A DNA stretch of 64,000 nucleotides, from NCBI RefSeq assembly GCF_001522545.3, contig NC_031768.1, forward strand, positions 87,666,431-87,730,430, in the 5' to 3' direction. The notes beneath the pieces were generated by a model that saw only the letters and a program-made list of their open reading frames with translations, searched no databases and was not told where the DNA came from. The translations under genes and the position numbers were made by a program. The number at the start of each line of letters is the position of its first letter. The first letter of the stretch is position 1. Of the stretch, positions 10,752 to 23,778 are shown piece by piece. The DNA is from Parus major. Lineage: Eukaryota > Chordata > Aves > Passeriformes > Paridae.

Positions 10752-11008
10752 AGCTGAGCCAGGGGAGGTGTAGCTTGGACATCAGGAGGAATTTCCTCAC
10801 GAGAAGCGTGGTTAAGCAGGGGTTTCTTCACGAGAAGCGTGGTTAAGCATTGGAATGGGCTGCCGAAGGAGATGGTGGGGTCACCGCCCCTGGAGGTGTT
10901 TGAGGAAAGACTGGACGTGGCACTCAGTGCCTTGGCCTATTTGACATGGTGGTGTTGGGTCATAGTTGGACTCGGTGATCTGAGAGGTCTTTTCCAACCT
11001 AATCGATA
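10752..11008 (+). mobile_element. CR1 LINE 3' fragment, sense
   Basis: Reads as the 3' end of an avian CR1: a CAGGAGGAATTTCCTCAC-like segment, GGAATGGGCTGCC, a TGGAGGTGTTTGAGG-like core, then TTGGACTCGGTGATCTGAG and TCTTTTCCAACCTAATCGAT. The variant with CAGTGCCTTGG and TTGACATGGTGGTG is typical of songbird genomes. It is 5'-truncated, as usual for CR1. It carries an internal 31-bp tandem duplication (identical 21-mers at 10798-10818 and 10829-10849). Confidence 0.88.
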
Positions 11009-14000
11009 ACGCGGAGGGGAAGGGAAACTTTCTGCCGCATCTTCCAAGCTTTTGCTTTTGTAAATTTTTTCCCTAGTGGTGTTAGTTGATCTTAAAAAAA
11101 GCTCTGCCATCTCCCTGCAAATATCACCCCGTAGCGTTATTTCTTTGACTGCCTGTCTAGGATGAAAGGTTTGCTCTTGGTAGTCATTTCCAGTTGTCCT
11201 GTTCCAGAGACTTTATATACCACAGAAACTCGTCCCATTCATAGTTTCTAAATCTGTGTTGCCAGTAGCTCGGTCCATGTAACAATGATTTTAAACTTTG
11301 CCTCTTGAGGGCGTTTCATGAAAATGAAACTCCTGGCTGAAAAGATATGTCATGAGTTGTGAAAATACTGGGCTGCTGTTTCTGCAGAATTCCCAAATGG
11401 TGCTGAATGGTGGTGTTTAATGGTCCCTTTATCCTTTATTCAAGCTGCTGTTCCTCTGGATTTTTTTTGTCTGTTGGCGTATTTTCTGCTCTGACTGCTT
11501 GATGTTAATGAAAGACTTAACAAAGCTGGGATATGTCTATGAGCTCTCAGGAAATGGGATTGCAACTTTATCCTTAGAAGCTCTTTATTTTAAAGCTATT
11601 TTGTAAATACCTCTGGCAGTTAGTAGTTGGAGTAGAATAGTTAATGAAGCACTGTGTAAATTAATAGGTTGTATCAAGCTCATCTTTTGTGTATTTGGCC
11701 TTGTTTTTATTGTAACTTCATTGTGTTCTCCTTTCAGTGTTACCACCTGCATTGATGTGTGAACTAGCTCATTCAAAACAAGTTTTGAAGTTTTTACTTG
11801 AGCTGTGGTTGCACCCTTTAATTACCCTTTAGACATACCCATAGGCACAGGGGAAGTGAATCTTAGCCTGAGGCAGGGTAACTTAGGATGACACACAAGG
11901 TAGAGGTTTTTCTCAGCATGGGTTTTCTTGTCACAGTCTTTCAAACAGATTCAGTGATACTTCACTTCTGAGAGATGTGACTGTTTGGGGGCTTGGCATC
12001 CCCCCACAGCCCCCCAACTTCAAAAAGGAGTCTTTGTTACATCCCATCTCTCATTCTGACACTGTACCAGGGTGTTCACCTCTTGCTGTCAGTGTGCCAT
12101 GTGTTGATTTTTTCTGCTGTTATGTTCTCTGTGTTGATGACTTCAGAGCTGGCATGCTCATGTGGTCCTGTATATTCAGCTGAGTGCTGGCTCCTGGAGA
12201 AGTCCTAGTTTAGTCCATTTGGAACGGGAAAGGCAGCAACAGCCCATGGCAGCAGCACTGGCCCAAGTCACCATGAGAACTAAAAAGTCCTACAGTCAGT
12301 TGTAGCAGTTTCTGAAAGGTTCTTTATAGAAACTAAGTGTAAATGTTTATTCAAGCAGGTTATTTGATAGTCTTATTTCAGCTTTGCTGTTTCTATACAG
12401 TGCTCTTTTCTGTCTTTATTTTTTTAAATTTCCTCCCCTTCTGTTGAATAAGCTAACATTAATAGAATGGTACTTTTTTTCTTTATGGTCCTGTTTCTGC
12501 AGACTTGCGGTAAAATTTTTGTTTGTCCCTCCATAGGGTTGGGATTTTTTTTCTCTGAAGTGTTTTACAACACTTTCTTGAAGGGGCTTAACTTCTATCT
12601 TTGAGAACTCAAAAGAAAAGTGTACCTTTAAAAGCAACTAAACAAGTTCTTAAGATGCAAAATTTAACTTTTATGGCAAGAGGTTAATGGATGTAAAACA
12701 GTGCCTCCCTGAAACACTGAAATAAAGTTTTTCCAAAATAGGATATAGCAGATAAAAAAAAAAAGAGTGATGTGATTTAGGGCTATGGGCTTTAATGTTA
12801 ATTTGAAACATAATAGACACAGAAGAGCAGCAGCAAATAGCAAAATTTATTGTGTTTGTTTAAATACTTCTGAAGGCCAAAGGGAATAGTAAGCATGCCT
12901 AGTAGGCTGTGGGCAAGTCAAGAAAAGTAAAAGACATTAAAGGAATTGCACACTTGATGAAATATTCTGAGTGGCTGAAATATCTGCACAGGAGGTTGTG
13001 GAATGATGTAATGGACAAACAAGTTAGAAAGACCAGACCACCTCTTTCTCAGAGAAAAAGTGGAAGCTGAACTGATAGAAAAAATATTCCTCTTCATGCT
13101 AAGGGACTAAAGCATAATGTATATACTTGTTTAAATAATATAATAATACTAATAAAGAAATGCTGATGTAAATTGCACAGAATAGAGGCAACATTATGAT
13201 AGCAAGTCAGCTTTTTTTCTGCTCTGAAGAAAAAAACCTCTTATCTGTTACAGATTTTAAAGTCTGTTAAGCAAGTAAGTGGATTAAACTGCTCAATGTT
13301 ATTTCCAAGAATGAATGTGGAGTTTTTGAGATACAAAATGCCATCAGTAGAATGCAAGGCCTGCATTCTACTTTAAAATTATTGTGAACAAGGTAAAGAG
13401 ACTCTGGAAAAACAGAAGAGATAGTTTTAAGTTAAACACTTTGAAAACCTCTACTGAATGTAAAATCTGTAGACCAGCAGGACTGGAAATTATATTGTGC
13501 CACCTCCTGAATGTCTTGAATTGCATTAAATGTTGTGCAGACTTAATAATTCATTTTGAGGATAAAAGGTAGAGGTAGTTTAAGACAAGTGACAGTAAAT
13601 TTCCTCTCACCAGAATTGATTTATAAAGGATGTTAGTAGCAGGAAGGTATGAAAAAGTGTTAGAAAGTAATAGCAGACTGGACATCACAGGGTCGCTTCT
13701 GCTGATGTTAGACAGGAATAAATGGAGTTCAGTGACAGAAGAAATTTGGTTTGGAATAATGTGAACTCTTTCTTGAAACATGATTATTGCTTAGTGTCAT
13801 GAGGAGACAGATGCTAAAATACATTGGAACTGAAAGAAATACGACTGTTCCTGGATGTGTGTGGAGAGTTACAGATTCTGAGCTTTCAGAGTGTGACATA
13901 AGACTGAAGATTTAGCCAGTCACTTGCTGCTGACAGTTTCCTTGTGATCCAGAGTATTTATTTTCTCTGTTTTTCTGGGTTTTTTTGGTAGTTCAGAGTG

Positions 14001-17000
14001 CTTGTCAGGCTTAGCAGGAGGATTCATATGTTCTGTGAGATGCCAACTGGTTTGACATGCACAGATCTTTATTTTATATAAAGTTCAGATTATATGTAAG
14101 TGATGTGCTGATTCTAAAACCATAAAATAAATACCCTGTGTCTAAACATCCTGAACGTATCTCCAAACAAGCCTCCAAATTTAGTGCTAAGGTAACACTT
14201 GAAAACAAATTCTTGAAAATGTCATTTTGGCAAACAAGCCACCTATTTGTGGATCACAAACTATAAGTAAAGTCTGATAATAGTGTTGTGATTAACACTA
14301 GGTTGTTGTGGTTTTTGTCTGAAGGAGGGTGAGATTGCCTTTTAAAAGACACAGGAATTCCTTGTAGGGCTTCCACATGGTCCTCTTCAACTGCCTACCT
14401 GTTCTTATTCTGCCCTTTTTTTTTTTTTTTTTGTATTGATAAGTTACCAAAAAACAGGTTCATTGACACCCAAAAAAGAGATGTGTCTCTGTGAATGTGC
14501 TGTTGGATTCAGGAGCTTTTGATAGGAGGGGTACTAGGTGTAGATGAGATGAAGGAGGCAGAATGAGCGTAGCCAAGCTTTGAAGTGCCTGTGGGTTTTG
14601 GCTTGATGTGGCTGATATGTCAGCGCTGTGTGACTCTTTCACTGCTGATGTCCAAAGCTAGGATGAAATCATTAGAATTTTGACTTACTGTTATTTTGTG
14701 GTTCTGCAGAAGTATCTCCCGTAGTGCTGAGTCACAGCAAATAATACAGTTGTGGCAGGCATATTTGTCATCATGGGAAGCATGAGGTAGCTTTGGTTTC
14801 AGTGTGTTCTGATATTCCCAACCCTAAACAAAAGCTGCTTGAAACTACAAAGTCAACTTAATTAATAATTTAGTTTATTTTTAACCTAATTTGTTTTAAA
14901 CTGTCAGAGATTTCTTCTTTTCATGGTATGAAATTCTGAAAGGTGCACTCCTGTTCACTGATAAAGATTGTTTAGGGCAAGATAGGATTTTGTAAATGTT
15001 AGGGTGATTTTTTTTTCTGACAGATGACTGTTAAATGTAGTTTTTCAGGCAATCCCTCTTTTAGATATGATCTTACAGAAAATACATAGTTGACCAGCCC
15101 ATTCTGTGAGTGCAGGGAGGATGTGCTATAATCTTGATCAAAATATAAATGTATCTCCTCTTTAAAAGAAAAACAGATTACATTTTCATTTGGCACACAG
15201 GAATAATCACTTCTGTTGTTTCATGTGGATGGGCACATTAATGTGAGGTTATTTTTTTTTTAATGTCAGTGTAATCCTGTGTGACTGAATAGTTTAATTC
15301 CCCATCACTTGCTGCTTTGTGTTGTGACTTGTGGGACCTTTTGGTTTCAGGTTGATTGTGGACTGTGGGGTTATAGAAATGAAGGTGAGGGTATTTTAAT
15401 TTAAACAGATTTATTGCACTGCAGCATCTTTGAATGCAGTAAATGTGTTTTCAATTCAAATCAGAAAGTATCAGTTAACAAATTTGAAGATGTTTTCGTT
15501 TTAAATTGACTTGGCCTTGACAGTCAGTTTTTTTGCCTTCTCACTCAAGTTAAAAGCTTTCTGGAACTTGGAAAACTCTGTCTGCTGCCTTGTTAAGTCC
15601 AAATGGACCTTTTAAAAATGGAGATCAAAGCTTCTTATAAATGTCTTGATGGTAGTAAAAGTATAATGAAGTGCTAGGTACACTGTGTATAATCTTTTAT
15701 TGTGCATGTCCCCTTGCTAAAACTGCTTTCCAATAAATCTTGTAAATGCATTACTTTTTAATCTGTTCAGCAGTGTTTCTTCAAAAAAGAGCAAAAAAAC
15801 CTCAAGCACACAATCCACAAACTTTTAAAAATTAAGTGTCCAGCTCTATGGCTGTCAGTGGGTTTAACTAGTAGTACACACTGATGTGCCAGATCAGTTT
15901 CTGAGATAGCACCAAGTGTCAGGTAGTTCTATTTCTGTTAGTGGTTGTTTTTTTTATGCAACCAGAAATATACAAATATACTTAACTTGAAATTTTTTTT
16001 GGTCTTGGCCTGGTTTTAAGTATGTCTTTTAAAAAATGGGTACTTTTTTTTGTAAGGACAGAAGATCTTTCTGAATGTTACCTGGAGATAAAATCAACGT
16101 ACCTTTCAAGATCAGTAATTTTGCGGAAAAACCTTAGATACGGTAGTTGTTTGTCTTTACTTTAGCCAACTTTTCAGCCCATCTTTTTTTTGTGGATGAG
16201 AAAGTCAGGATGAGGTGTTGAAATGTGACAATGTGACATCCCTGCAGATTTGACATAGTTGTTTCAACATTGTTCAGATAGCATGCAATGTATTTCCCCT
16301 CTTTTTTTTTTTTTTTGACTTGGCGCAATAGTCAATATTAAAGTTTGTAGTTTGTCTGTAATATCACATTCAGTGTTGTGCAATGTTGTTTGTTTTTAGG
16401 TTTTGTATTAATTATTTTAAGATTATTTTTAAGCAAGAGCCAGTCCAGCTTGCCAAGTGGTCTAGAGCTAGAACATGCCAAATTAGCCATAGATTAGGTG
16501 GGTTAGTACTTGTTCTGCTGTTTCACAGGGTTATAAAAGTGCCAGAATAGAAACAATCGTGAGTTAAGGCTTACTACTGGGTAGGGAAAAACCCTAAGAG
16601 GACTAGGAAGCCTGCAAAATAGAGCAGATTTGAAAGAATGGGCAGCAGTTCCATGAAGGAAACCACTTCTTAATACCAGTTTTTAACAGTAAGTCTCTTA
16701 AAGTCTGACCCCTGTTTCAGGGCTATACGTTCTATTCATGTTTGGCTACAATTCTTGTGTTACATTTGAAGCTTCTTTAACCTTCTGGCCTTTTGGGGAG
16801 CAGAGGGTGGTGGTTCCTTTTTTTCTCCATTATTCTTGTATGCCAGTTGCCCTAGGAGTGCTGATCCCTGCTGTTCAGCTTTCATAAACCACAGAAAATG
16901 AAATTCACAGGAATGTTTTGTTTCCTTGTTAGCACTAGGGTTTGATCCGTCATCAGGAAACCCTTCTTTACAGGTCTTCACAAATAATGTAACTTCTGAT

Positions 17001-17430
17001 TTTATAGTGACTGTGAGACATGTTTCCCAATCCTTTTTCACAGCTAGAGAAAGGTAAGCAGAACTCTTGGAAATTGGCTGTGCTTTGCTTGAACAATAGC
17101 TTTTTGTAGTTGAGATGATTAAATATCCTTTTCTGTAGATGTTCTGAGCTTTACAAGAATCTGAGGACAGGGAGAAAGTAACACCCCTGTCCCTCAGATG
17201 ATATGAATGGTTCTACCAATGGGCATTCCCATGGACCCTTATAAGCCAGTATGGTTTGTGCTTTGTCAAATAGTTTTGCAAAAGAAGTAGGCATAACCTC
17301 ATCAAAGTGCTTGTCTGACTGAGCTGTTTTTTGAAGCAGCAGGAGACAGCAATGAAGAGAAGTCAATCTGTTGATTTCCTTTATTTTCCTTTTTCTTTAA
17401 GGTAACACTGTCAACAGTATAAAGACTTGG

Positions 17431-17470
17431 TAGATGTGTTTTCATCTCTGTAGATGTGTTTCCATCTCTG
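17431..17470. repeat. Tandem 20-bp duplication in intron 1
   Basis: TAGATGTGTTTTCATCTCTG at 17431-17450 and TAGATGTGTTTCCATCTCTG at 17451-17470, one mismatch, followed by a partial third unit TAGATG. Confidence 0.9.
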
Positions 17471-17760
17471 TAGATGATGCCAAATGTAGGGTTTTGCTCT
17501 AGAAGTTTTTCCACGGAAATAGCATTAATCCCAGGATATTTTTATTATTTCATGCCCTGTATTATTCATGGTTTTATTATGAAGGGTTTTCGTTGTCTGT
17601 CCTCTCCAAGAAAGCTGATCATTCAGTTAATTCTGTGAGATTGAAATACTTCTGTTAGCAACCTGACTGTGAATTACTACAAAGCAAACCAGAAGGACTG
17701 ATTTGCTTGATTTTAAAATCTACACTTCATAGTGTACCACAACATTTGTGGCCAAAATGT

Positions 17761-17762
<2 letters not shown>

Positions 17763-17792
<30 letters not shown>
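17763..17792. repeat. Poly(T) homopolymer
   Basis: About 28-30 consecutive T in intron 1; could be the tail of an antisense retroposed element but no body is recognisable. Confidence 0.8.
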
Positions 17793-20700
17793 GAAAGTGT
17801 ATTGATGAGAGCAATGAATGACCAAGTGCTGCTTTCAGGTTGGCTTTTTAAATTGGATACGTTTTCTACTCTCACACTGAAGAGTGTCAGAAGGTGATGT
17901 ATCCTGTAATCAGAGCTCAGGGCATTGCTCAAACATCGGTCCAGGCTGTGCTGTAGGTATTTGGCTTGATGTCAAGAAGTGTGATTGTGAGGAAACTTCT
18001 TCTCTAGGACATCTAGAATCTCACAGCAGAGATAGGAAACAAACTAAAATCTCCTTGGAAGTAAAGGTTTTGTGCATTTCATCCCTTGAATAATTCCAGC
18101 TGCTCTCACTGCTTGGAGTTCTGTCTTGACAGTACCATTTCTAACATGAGTTGTACTTTCAGGGCTGACAGTGCCTCATGTATCTTTTCCGTATCTCTCT
18201 GGCAGCAATCTAAAGGAGAGACAGCAATGACAGCACAACAGAGCTCCCAAGTCTGCCTCCAGTGACTCCTTTCCTTCTGGCAACTGCCTCAGTTAGGAAA
18301 TGTGCTCTCATAGTATGGCAAATCATGGGTATTTTGATATTTTTTTATCGCATTGTTTCTCTTCAGACTCCTATTCTGCCTTATTTTTTAATTCTTCCCC
18401 TTCTGACCTATTCCCATTGGGAGGTAGAATGTCATGTATAGATCTGCATTTCTGAAACACATTTTTTTTTCTTATTCTTGCCCCTATTTCCAAAGAATGA
18501 AAGAATGTCTCTAAATAGTCTTTAATATCAGGAGTGTATGTAGTAATCTTATTTTCATTATGTATGCATGGTACATATATGCTTTTACATGTGTAAAAAA
18601 ATACAGTTTATATATACATATAAAATTGTACAGCTCTTGATTTGTAAGGGCATTATTTTTACATCTTGGTACCTCTGACATGTGGAATATCCAAGAGTAT
18701 TAGTCACATGGTATTCCTTCTGGCAAAGCCCTTAAGTCTTGTGGCAGTGATAGCTGATTTAAGAAGGCAGGGAGTTCATTTTTGTTCCTATCTAGATGAT
18801 TGCTTGGGACAAGGTAGGTCATGGCAGTAAGTGACTCTGTATCTCCCAGTGCTTCAGAGTTGCTTTGACTTGATGAGCAAGGAGAAATGCAGTACTTCTT
18901 ATTTCCCCTAGAAGTGTGCGCTTAGAACACATCTGCATTTGGTAGGGTTCTTGTCTTAATCAGCAAAATTTTGGGATCATGTTTTCTTTATGGAAATGCA
19001 GACATTCAGGAATTGTTAGAGGGTTTAATTTGGTAAAATTTGGTTTTATGGCAGACAAACTGTGAAGTAGAAACTGTCAGATGGGGCTTGAGTGGTGTTA
19101 CACAAAAGCCCAGGAAAAACACCATGAAAATTCCTTACCAGGTCTCCAGAGGATTTTGTCTGTAGCCAGGAGTATCAAAAAATGTGGACAATACCGTGCT
19201 ATCTTTAGGAAAGAAAAGATGGGTAGAACATTTCCATGACAACCACCGGAGATTTTTCTCCAGAAGTAGTGTTAATTTTGACAATGCAGAGAAGATCCTG
19301 AGTTTGCTATTTGATGCAAGGGTGAACTTAAAAGTGACCACTGAAAGATTTTCAGCTTAGTCACACCAAAGCTGCTGAAAACCAGTGAGACAACTTGAAG
19401 TTGTTTTGCTTCTGTGGTTTAGACTGGGGAAAAAGCTACATCCTCAGAAAAGGAGGAGGAGATTTATAGCAAACAATCCTTGGATGACTGTAACAACTAA
19501 CATAGAGTCGTTACATTTTTAGTCCTAAAAAGCCATTGTGTGCTCATACATTTGGATAGGTCCAAAGATGGTGTCAGTATGTGTGGGCTGGATGGCATCC
19601 TTGATGCACTCATTGAATTTTTCTCCAGTAGTTAGGAAACCAGTAAAAGAATGGTAAAGAGAGAATTGATTTTAAGATATGTTCAGGATATAAGAACTAC
19701 TTTTAGAAAATAACTATGGGTTTAACAGTTACAGAGGTTAGACAGACGGGTGTATGAAATAGGTATGTGGCTGTGTGATGGGATTTTGTTTATTTACTAC
19801 CAGTGACAGCCAACTTTAAAATAAGTTATTGAACCCATTTCTAGTTGGATTGGTAACTTCTCAATGATGAAGGGGGTTTAATCTTCACTTTTAATGAAAG
19901 AAGCTCTCTACCCAGTCATTTGGTGGTAGATGTTTGTACTCCCAGGTAAAAGACAATATACTATTTTGAAAGGATTTTAAGTGTATGGTTTACTCATGAA
20001 ATGGAGGAAGGGGTTAGTCAGCCAAGTGAGCTGTCTTGAAAGTCAGAAATGAGCGTAGGCAAAACCTGCAGCTATGGCTTGTAGAGGGTGTAAGAAAGAT
20101 AATACCTGTGAGGCTGCTGGGTAGAGGGCTTGCGGTAAAGTCAGAGGAAGAATTCAAGTAAATCCTGTACCGTATTTTCAGTAAGTGAAACAATTACTTA
20201 AGGTACAGCAGGAGGGGCCAAGAGAACTCTGAAATGAAAGTGGAAATTATTACCTTAAAGACAGAAGCAAAATTAATTGTAAGAAAATCAATATGCAGAT
20301 TGGGAGATGAGGGGGAAACTAGGTTAGTAAGTACAGTAAGGGAGAATACGTTTAAGGAAACTTCCTTATGGTGAAGGTGCTTTTGTCATTGATGTTTAGA
20401 AACATGGGAACACTATGTGGGCACTCAATAATAGAAATTTGATGAAATTCAGTATTAAGGGATGAAGATGCTCCCTGTCAAGAATTCAGTTAAATTAAGA
20501 ACTTGCAGGTATTGAAAGAGTAGGTATGAAATGACTACAGGAGTTTATCAAAGGAGTTATCAAAGTCCTGAAATCCCAAATAAAGGCAAATACAGTCATA
20601 TGAGTTGGAGAAGACAGACTTCAGACAAAAATGGAGAATTATTAGTAACACTAGGGAAGGCCTGAGATGTTATCTGGGCAGTAGCAGAAGCCTGTGTTTG

Positions 20701-21388
20701 TTCATGGTCAGGGACAGAGTAACCAGTGTCTGCAAAGCTCTTTTCCTGTGAGGAATGTCATTCTAGCACATGGTTGTCCACCTGGTGTTTGAGTTCAACT
20801 TGCTAAAATATGTAAGATACTTTGTTCAAAATATTTTAAGAATGAAAGAAATTTTGAGTGTTTGTTGACTGCACTTCTTTTTACAGTTAAAATCCCAGGC
20901 TTATTCAAATAGCATGTGTGTTTAATATACAGGTAGCAGTCAAACTGTGAAGAACATAATTGCCAAGCCTGCTGTAAGAAACATGAACACTTGAAGATCA
21001 AACATGTAAACACAGGAAGAAAGGGGTCTCAGAGCTGTTATGAAAGATGTAGGGAACTTCAGGCACTTCAAGATTTATCTTTTTGTTGTACCTTTATTTT
21101 AAAAAAAGGCCATTTCAAGAGAGCCTTTTCAGGAAAATAAAGCTGCTGAATTGCTTAACTGTATGTTCAGGTTATGTTGCATTCAGTGCAATCTGTGACT
21201 GACTGACAATCAATGTAGTGGTTTTGTGTCCCTGAAGAGTTTTCTAAATCTCAGTTGTCAGACTACAGTAACACTTGAAGTGATGTCCAAAGTGGTTTCT
21301 GTGAAAGTCAGTTCTGATCATCAGAATTCTTCTAAATGGTTGTCAGGTAGCAGCAACTTAAAAAGAGGCTCTAACAAAAAGTGTATTT

Positions 21389-21432
21389 GAATTTTTATTT
21401 TATTTTATTTTATTTTATTTTATTTTATTTTT
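21389..21432. repeat. (TTTTA)n pentanucleotide microsatellite
   Basis: About eight units of TTTTA with slight interruption at the ends, in intron 1. Confidence 0.95.
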
Positions 21433-22094
21433 TAATTCTCTTACAACTCCTTGTGCTAACTGAAAGAAGAGTAGTTAGAGTAGGCTTGATGTACATTTGA
21501 TGTATTTTAAAGAGGAAACCTAAGCTGTTGAGAATCTGTATAGACTCACGTTGCTCCATTTTAAAGTAAAAAGTGCACAAGAGATCATGTATCATCTGGT
21601 GATTCTGAGCTTATGGAATTTGAGGTAGGTAGCTTATTTAATACAACACATTAGAGCATTTGAAAGAGACCTTTAAAAGTCTTGTAGGATAACTTTTTAT
21701 ATGGTGCAGCTTCCTAAATTTTGTGTTAACAGGATTTACAATATTTTGGAGACTCTGCATCTCTGTGAAGATGCATGGAAACACTGACATGTTGAGTATT
21801 TGATTCCCAACCTCTTTTGGATTTAAAGGGATGATGTAAGGAGAGAAGTAGCAGCAGAATAGAGCACTAAGAGTCGAGACCTGATCCACACCCATTGCTT
21901 TCAGGGGGATGAGTTCTTTCCACACAGTTCTCCACCTACAGCTTTATGCTAAGTGACTCCAGAGTGTGGTGTTGTACATGTGCAAATCATCATGGGCAGC
22001 TGTAAATGCTGACCCACTGAGTTATGTAAGACAGATGGTAATTGGAAATCAAAGACTGAAAAAAGGCCCCTCTGCATAAACAGTGGCAGGATTA

Positions 22095-22117
22095 GGGACT
22101 GGGGGTGGGAGGAGGGG
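22095..22117 (+). other. Canonical G-quadruplex motif in intron 1
   Basis: GGG (22095), GGGGG (22101), GGG (22107), GGGG (22114) with loops ACT, T and AGGA. It fits the G3+N1-7 rule on the coding strand, so it would also be present in nascent RNA, about 670 bases before exon 2. Confidence 0.7.
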
Positions 22118-22784
22118 AACAATAGCACCACTTTCTTTGCAGGACTGAGCTTTTTCAATGGTTAAAGCATCTTCACCTAAAATTCTTCTTTTTGTTTCAA
22201 TTTCCTTGTAGGCCTTGTCTGGATAGAAAGAACACAGGGTTTCTTCAAGTTCCTTCAACAGCATTGTGTTGAAGTAACTTAGAGCACTGAATTAATAATA
22301 AATTAGAACATTCATTGGATATGAAGTACAAAGAAGAGCCCCTGTACTGACATGCAAAGTAAATTAAGCTAAAAAGCAGTTAAGATGCCTTCACTTCTGA
22401 GTAAAGACAGGAATATGTAATTTGGCTAATTCTCTGTGTGGTGAAATGTTAAAATTTTTTACTGCAGTTTTCTTTTCAGCCCAGGCTATGTACTCTGCCT
22501 TATAGACCTTAGTTCTTAATAAAATATTTTTCATACTCTCTGAAGCCTCAAAAAAAAAATAAAATAAAAGTTTGTTGGACTGATGTAAACAGCTGACACA
22601 CTGAAGACAATTCTGTGAAATTTTACTTTCCACCTTCTAAATTTCATTGGAAGTTAGGTGATAGAATTTAGGAGGGCAGTGGCTGGAAGTACATGACTAC
22701 AGAGTCTATGGAATGGACATAGAATATAAAATGAGGTGTTGTTGAAGAGTAATTTTGTCTTCTTTTTTAAATTGCATTGTGAAG

Positions 22785-22918
22785 GAATCATGACGACCTC
22801 AGGAAAAGAGAATTTCCGGCTGAAGAGCTACAAGAACAAATCACTAAACCCTGACGAGATGCGTCGCAGGCGGGAGGAAGAGGGTCTTCAGCTACGGAAG
22901 CAAAAGAGAGAGGAGCAG
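22785..22918 (+). CDS. KPNA1: KPNA1 exon 2, start codon and first half of IBB domain
   Basis: The acceptor is ...TGTGAAG|GAATC and the ATG begins at 22790, with A at -3 and A at +4, a good initiation context. Coding part 22790-22918 gives residues 1-43 and ends at GAGCAG|GTAATG in phase 0. It encodes MTTSGKENF, then the basic cluster RRRR followed by a run of E and K/R residues; this is the importin-beta-binding domain, which also mimics an NLS and autoinhibits the cargo site. The acceptor is a little weak, because the T-rich tract ends about 15 bases before the AG. Confidence 0.95.
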
Positions 22919-23747
22919 GTAATGCACAGCAGTTGAGATGTGTGACCAGTCCTTAGACAGTCCTGTCTTGCAGTGCCTCTGCCTCTCTGCTCCTCCCAAG
23001 CCCCTTCTTAGTTGTTCCTGCCCTCCAAATTCACACACACTCAGTCTGAAATCAGAATCACTTGCACACTTCATTGCCTCTTCTGCAGTCTCTACAAGAC
23101 ATAGAGTGAGTGCTCCTCATTCACTCAAGTGTAACATTGGCCAGAGCAGCTTGAGGGTTTGAACAAATTGTCTGACCAGTAGCTGAAGCCTCTCCAGCTC
23201 TTCTCATGACATCTCAAACTGGATACCTTCTCTAAGTCATAGCAACCAAATTCTGCTCATCCCAGTATAATAACCTATGTATGATCATCCTCCAAAGCCC
23301 TCTCTGCCACTGTAACTCGACTGTCAGAGCCCCTGCAGGTGTTCTATGAAGATGTGTAATACACAGGAATTTATCAGGTCTTTGAACCCCAGCATCCTCT
23401 GCAAGAAAGCAATGGTGTGGAAGCTAGGCAGCTTGTAGATGGAGACAGATGGTGAAGAAGATAATAATAATAATAATTATTATTATAATTATAATAATAT
23501 GTATATTATATATCAGTGAACATTTCTCAGAAATGTTAGGGACCGATATTTTAGCGCATTGCTGTTTTCATTTACTCCATGGCTAAGCTTTCTCCATGTC
23601 CTGTCAGTTGAAGTCCTGTAGCCAGTATACTGCCTTCTCTCAGATGATAGCACAGCAGCTACAGTTGTTAGAGCAGCCTAATGCAACATGCTGTGCATAT
23701 ATTGGCTGTGTAATATATATTAAATATATATATATATATATTAAATA

Positions 23748-23778
<31 letters not shown>

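Larger units (their letters stand above)
10164..22784 (+). other. KPNA1: KPNA1 intron 1
   Basis: 12.6 kb between GTACGG and TGAAG. It begins in the CpG island and is then AT-rich single-copy-looking DNA with a CR1 at its 5' end, a 20-bp duplication (17431-17470), a poly(T) run near 17763, a TTTTA repeat near 21389 and a G-quadruplex motif (22095-22117). No nested gene seen. Confidence 0.8.

Noticed and set aside
9301..10846. Several long open frames (up to 350 codons) on both strands over the CpG island
   Set aside because: Arg/Ala/Pro/Gly-rich, mutually overlapping in all frames, and explained by the scarcity of stop codons in GC-rich DNA. No domain or splice structure.
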